Source: Candidatus Scalindua sediminis
GTDB taxonomy: Bacteria > Planctomycetota > Brocadiia > Brocadiales > Scalinduaceae
Assembly (NCBI GenBank): GCA_008636105.1
Contig: VSDH01000022.1
Location: 1-47,257 of the forward strand
Direction of reading: 5' to 3'
DNA: 47,257 bases
Of this stretch, positions 43,751 to 47,257 are shown in pieces. The notes under the pieces were generated by a model. That model had not been told where the DNA came from. It ran no database searches and saw only the letters and a program-made list of their open reading frames with translations. A program made the translations under genes and the position numbers. Position 1 is the stretch's first letter. Every line of letters begins with the position of its first letter.

Positions 43751-44130
43751 ATCAAGCGTAATCAGGTGATAAATCTGAAATATAATACCTTCTCTTTCCC
43801 CCCCTTGATTTTAGTAATACGTAGATTAATTATTCCAGTTGATTATTCTGTATTAAGAAATGGGAAGAAAGTCAATCTCAAGTTCTTTGAGTTGAATAAT
43901 GGAGATCAAATTCATGATATAGGGACACAAACTAAACGGATTTATGATGCCATTATAAGCATATCTAAAACAATAGTTTGGAATGGTTCAATGGGGACAG
44001 ATGCGAATGAATGTAAAGAAGGGACAAGGAGTATAATAGATTCTATACATAAAAATAAGACTGCAGTAAAGGAAAGAGGTGGAGGTATTACAAATTATAT
44101 GGTTTCTGATTATGAGAGAGAAAAAGGGGA
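43751..44130 (+). pseudogene. duplicated fragment: 69-bp repeat copy 2 joined to part of the PGK-like gene
   Basis: Bases 43751-43818 copy 40416-40484. Bases 43823-44130 copy 41965-42272 (PGK-like residues about 344-446) with six mismatches in 308 bases and no gaps. The junction omits about 1.5 kb, including MITE copy 3 and the first two thirds of the gene. The fragment stays open in the original frame and reads on into the next gene, forming a 263-codon chimeric frame from 43634, but it lacks the N-terminal half of the protein and should not be functional. Confidence 0.88.
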
Positions 44131-44140
44131 TTATGGTAAA

Positions 44141-44425
44141 ATGGAAAATATAGAAGATCTCTTAAGCCAAGATGATATTTTATCACGAGTGCATCAATTT
44201 GAATTACAAAGAGAAGAAGGAAGAATGTTTATCACCGTCAAAGAGATTCTTGGCGGTTCGATTAAGGGCAGATTTTTTGCTATTCCCAACTTTGTTATTC
44301 AGGAATGCAGCAATCCCGAGTACATTGGTTTAGGCGATTCTGTAGAAGAAGCCTTAAAAGATTGTTTGAAGAGGATTAAGGGAGTACCGTTAAGTCAGAT
44401 TATACCTGAGAATAAGGTCAAATAG
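44141..44425 (+). CDS. hypothetical protein, possibly HicB-like
   Basis: The 94-residue protein starts at ATG 44141 with GGGGA upstream. Its last part (EYIGLGDSVEEALKDCLKRI) resembles the C-terminal pattern of HicB-type and related small proteins (G-D-S-x-E-E-A-L), but I do not recognise the family securely. The upstream duplicated PGK fragment is fused in the same frame, so a longer chimeric product is formally possible. No HicA partner is adjacent. Confidence 0.5.
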   Translation: MENIEDLLSQDDILSRVHQFELQREEGRMFITVKEILGGSIKGRFFAIPNFVIQECSNPEYIGLGDSVEEALKDCLKRIKGVPLSQIIPENKVK

Positions 44426-44938
<513 letters not shown>

Positions 44939-45077
44939 ATAATACAATAATAATAAATACCAGAGACGCAAAAGCAAGATAAAAGTACAATATACATTTG
45001 ACACCTTGTTAAAGGTTTGTTAACTTAAAAGCCAAATTGGATGTGTTGGGTTATACAAGACTCTTTAAACTGATGAA

Positions 45078-45893
45078 ATGTTTACGTTTCTTTTTGTATT
45101 ATTATATAAACTTTATCATAAAAATACGGGGATCTCAGAAACGATATATTTAGCTTTTGCTTTCGGTTTTGTTCTGATAGTTTTCTCAAGCTTCGGCATC
45201 GAAAAGCTATGGTCAAAGTATTTAAAATTAAGGATTCTTAAGTTTTTTCTTTTTCCCGGTGCCGTAGTGCACGAACTCAGCCACGCATTATTGTGTCTCG
45301 TCACAGGGACTACCATAAAAGATCTGAACATACTTAAGCTTGAAAGTAGTGGTGTAAAATACGACAAGCCTAAGGTTCCCATCCTCTTTGACTTTTTCAT
45401 AGCAACCGCTCCTATCTTTGGGTGTGCGTTCGTCCTTATATTGATTTCCATAATCCTTGGAAATCCCATTCGCGTAAACGAGTCATTACCTTATGAAGTG
45501 ACGTTTTCTATAAAGGCGATATTCGATTATGCAAAAAACTTTTTGGATATTATATGGCTAACCATTAACGCATTCTGGGGACGCGGCTTTCACACAATAG
45601 GTTCGATCATATTCATAATAGCATCCATCATTCTTACCGTATCAATGGCGCCACATAGGGCTGATATAAAGTATATAGTACTTGGCTTTATTATTCTGGG
45701 ATTTATCCTCTATGCCCTGGAGTGGTTTGGAATATCTTTATTGGGTTATAAATGGTGGGTGGTAATACTTGATAATTCATGGAAGATGATGAGTTACATC
45801 ATTGCGATGTTGTTAACCATACTCTTTATATCATCCATAATAATCGGTGTGATAAAGGGAATTAAATTAACTCTTGGTCATAAAAGTGGATGA
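45078..45893 (+). CDS. M50-like integral membrane metalloprotease
   Basis: The 271-residue protein has about six membrane segments and the zinc motif H65-E-L-S-H69 in the setting FPGAVVHELSHALL, as in the M50-like family of polytopic putative proteases. Site-2-type proteases cut within membranes; the substrate here is unknown, and the usual second motif (NxxPxxxxDG) is not evident. It overlaps ogt by four bases (ATGA), so the two are translationally coupled. Confidence 0.8.
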   Translation: MFTFLFVLLYKLYHKNTGISETIYLAFAFGFVLIVFSSFGIEKLWSKYLKLRILKFFLFPGAVVHELSHALLCLVTGTTIKDLNILKLESSGVKYDKPKVPILFDFFIATAPIFGCAFVLILISIILGNPIRVNESLPYEVTFSIKAIFDYAKNFLDIIWLTINAFWGRGFHTIGSIIFIIASIILTVSMAPHRADIKYIVLGFIILGFILYALEWFGISLLGYKWWVVILDNSWKMMSYIIAMLLTILFISSIIIGVIKGIKLTLGHKSG

Positions 45894-46411
45894 CAGATAA
45901 GGTTTATTACTCCGGCTTTGATTCTCCATTTGGTCCTGTCTTTGTTGCGAGTACCCCCAAAGGTGTATGCCTTGTTAGCTTTTCAAAAATCACAGAGACT
46001 AAATTTCTGTCACTTCTCAGGAGGAGATTTCAAAAAGACATAATTAGAAACGATAAGGTATTGGCGAATGTAAAAAAGGGTCTGCTTGATTATTTTAATG
46101 GTCACCTGGTGAGATTCAAGGTGCCATTAGACTTGAGTATAGGTACACAATTTCAAAGAAAGGTCTGGCATAAGGTAAGGGAGATTCCTTACGGAGAATT
46201 ACGATCTTATAAATGGGTAGCCCGGTCAATTGGTAGGGCGCATGCATCCAGGGCTGTGGGAAATGCTGTTGGGCGAAATCCAGTAGCCCCAATAGTGCCA
46301 TGCCACCGTGTGATTTGTTCTGACGGAACCCTCGGTGGTTACTCGTCTGGAATTGCAATAAAAAAAAGGCTCTTGGGTTTGGAGGGAATTTCAGGGGATT
46401 TGTTAATTTAG
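45890..46411 (+). CDS. ogt: methylated-DNA-protein-cysteine methyltransferase
   Basis: The 173-residue protein has the acceptor cysteine C138 in IVPCHRVICSDG, the helix-turn-helix segment IPYGELRSYKWVA and the asparagine hinge AVGNAVGRNP. It removes alkyl groups from O6-methylguanine in a single-turnover reaction. It is the second gene of a two-gene unit with the M50-like protein. Confidence 0.93.
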   Translation: MTDKVYYSGFDSPFGPVFVASTPKGVCLVSFSKITETKFLSLLRRRFQKDIIRNDKVLANVKKGLLDYFNGHLVRFKVPLDLSIGTQFQRKVWHKVREIPYGELRSYKWVARSIGRAHASRAVGNAVGRNPVAPIVPCHRVICSDGTLGGYSSGIAIKKRLLGLEGISGDLLI

Positions 46412-46600
46412 CAGGCTTGTCCGCCGATCTTTCCCGCCCCCGCCAGAATGAGCGTCGGGCTGGCGAACGCTTGGCGGGCAGGTTGGCGGGCCTGGCCCTC
46501 TTCTTTCTATTTTTTTTATTCTCACCCCTTTCTAAAGGGGGTTAGGGGGATTTGAATTGTGTCAAGTAGCGAGATGTGATCACATCCCTTTCTTGGAAGG
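46412..46600. repeat. cluster of GC-rich and CCCCCTT repeats
   Basis: A GC-rich stretch (GCCCCCGCCAG, GGCGGGCAGG words, 46430-46500) resembles 3420-3545. It is followed by CCCCTTTCTAAAGGGGGTTA and GGGGGATTTGAATTG (46525-46560), the same family that flanks the DUF559 gene. Confidence 0.65.
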
Positions 46601-46627
46601 GGGGATTTAATTTGTTGAAAACAATGT

Positions 46628-46825
46628 TTAACGCCGGCGATGAGCAATGAGTTCTCTCACTTCCGGTAAAAGCTCATTTGGAATTTCTATAAAAGTTTGG
46701 TTTTCGTCTTCGTAGGCCGCTTCATCTTCTGCAACAACCTCTTCCTCAGTCTGTTCTTCATAATGAGCTAATACCTTTCGTACTCTTTCTTCATCCCATC
46801 CCTTAGGAAACTTATTCTTTTTCAT
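46628..46825 (-). CDS. antitoxin of a type II toxin-antitoxin pair
   Basis: The 65-residue acidic protein (MKKNKFPKGWDEERVRKVLA, then EEEVVAEDEAAYEDENQTF and ELLPEVRELIAHR) matches a family of small antitoxins found behind DUF4258/BrnT-like toxins. Its start overlaps the toxin stop by four bases. It should neutralise the toxin and may repress the operon. Confidence 0.78.
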   Translation of the reverse strand: MKKNKFPKGWDEERVRKVLAHYEEQTEEEVVAEDEAAYEDENQTFIEIPNELLPEVRELIAHRRR

Positions 46826-47112
46826 TTTTTTCTTCTCCTTCGTTTACGGTACGCAATCAAAGGTTTTCCCTTCAACACATATGCCGTAATAATAAAAACA
46901 CTATTGGGTTCAGAATCTGGAACGTAAATAACTCTTAAAAATCTTCCGGATTTTGTTTGTCCTATAGCTACTCTTGACCCTTCTTTACCTGCTCGATCTT
47001 CCCCGGGTTTAGCTAAAACTTCTTCAACTTCGTTTTCTTGAACGCCATGATTATAAATATGAGGTTTTCCAGTTTCAGGATCAATATAAAAACGGACATT
47101 AATCGGTTTCAT
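46822..47112 (-). CDS. DUF4258/BrnT-like toxin
   Basis: The 96-residue basic protein has the small RNase-toxin pattern: H-x-V-x-E-x-E-V-E-E-V-L (HGVQENEVEEVL), GQTKSGRFLRVIYV and IITAYVLKGKPLIAYRKR. BrnT/RelE-like toxins with this layout are ribonucleases. The toxin gene precedes the antitoxin gene, the order usual for this family. Confidence 0.78.
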   Translation of the reverse strand: MKPINVRFYIDPETGKPHIYNHGVQENEVEEVLAKPGEDRAGKEGSRVAIGQTKSGRFLRVIYVPDSEPNSVFIITAYVLKGKPLIAYRKRRRRKK

Positions 47113-47257
47113 TATTTATTTAATCATACATAATAACAGTTCTTCTGAAAAGTTATTAATCCTTTTTATTCTAATACCTGTGGAAGAATTCTTTTAAAAT
47201 CCAACAAAGCAAAGCTTTATGGAGATAGATATTATAATTCAAGACCCTATCTTCCTA
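47113..47257. other. end of window, no feature seen
   Basis: AT-rich sequence upstream of the toxin gene. It should contain the promoter of the toxin-antitoxin operon but no clear hexamers could be assigned. Confidence 0.3.

Overview
The window is an AT-rich bacterial chromosome segment that uses the standard code. It has no rRNA and no CRISPR array. The gene set is that of an anaerobic bacterium: short ThiC with a C-terminal iron-sulfur motif, a molybdopterin oxidoreductase, an FMN glutamate-synthase-like protein, radical SAM YhcC type, a separate MetG tRNA-binding protein, and an mcsA-mcsB-clpC-radA cluster. My best guess is a low-GC Planctomycetota member close to the anammox lineage (Brocadiales). 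This is an inference from gene content and style, with modest confidence, since no 16S or hydrazine genes are in view. The DNA is crowded with small palindromic and MITE-like repeats of several families.

Layout. 1-5.75 kb: a haem-oxygenase-like metalloprotein, a GltB-type FMN protein and a Mo-bisPGD oxidoreductase. 5.77-17.1 kb: an accessory block bracketed by two inverted copies of one MITE. It holds two RND transporters without adaptor or outer-membrane partners, a two-cassette integron remnant with a clear attC site (a small membrane protein and an AbiGi-family phage-defence protein), a secreted HtrA-like protease with seven TPRs, an orphan CopG-type antitoxin and a DUF559 endonuclease embedded in repeats. 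17.5-20.7 kb: rpsU with promoter and terminator, a YhcC-type radical SAM protein and serA. 20.9-31.1 kb, mostly one forward cluster: CopD-like membrane protein, queD, an Hps-RraA fusion, mcsA, mcsB, clpC, radA and two paralogous SHOCT lipoproteins. The order mcsA-mcsB-clpC-radA-ispD recalls the Firmicutes ctsR/clpC locus, with disA/yacL replaced by the lipoproteins and ispD flipped.

31.1-40.2 kb, reverse strand: HIT protein-dgt-ispD, FmdB zinc ribbon and a degenerate LytM lipoprotein, tRNA-Gly, a small conserved-looking protein, thiC with a glutamine amidotransferase, a pseudouridine synthase, a MetG-beta-like protein and truA. 40.2-44.4 kb: a compact palindromic element, a third MITE, then a probably transferred pair. 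The pair is a divergent phosphoglycerate-kinase homologue that has lost key residues and a phosphofructokinase with pyrophosphate-type signature residues, followed by a chimeric duplicate of part of the first gene. 44.8-47.1 kb: tRNA-Ala, an M50-like membrane protein coupled to ogt, and a toxin-antitoxin pair.

The most notable signals are the attC/cassette structure at 9581-11061, the MITE-bracketed block, and the PGK-like/PPi-PFK locus with its internal duplication.
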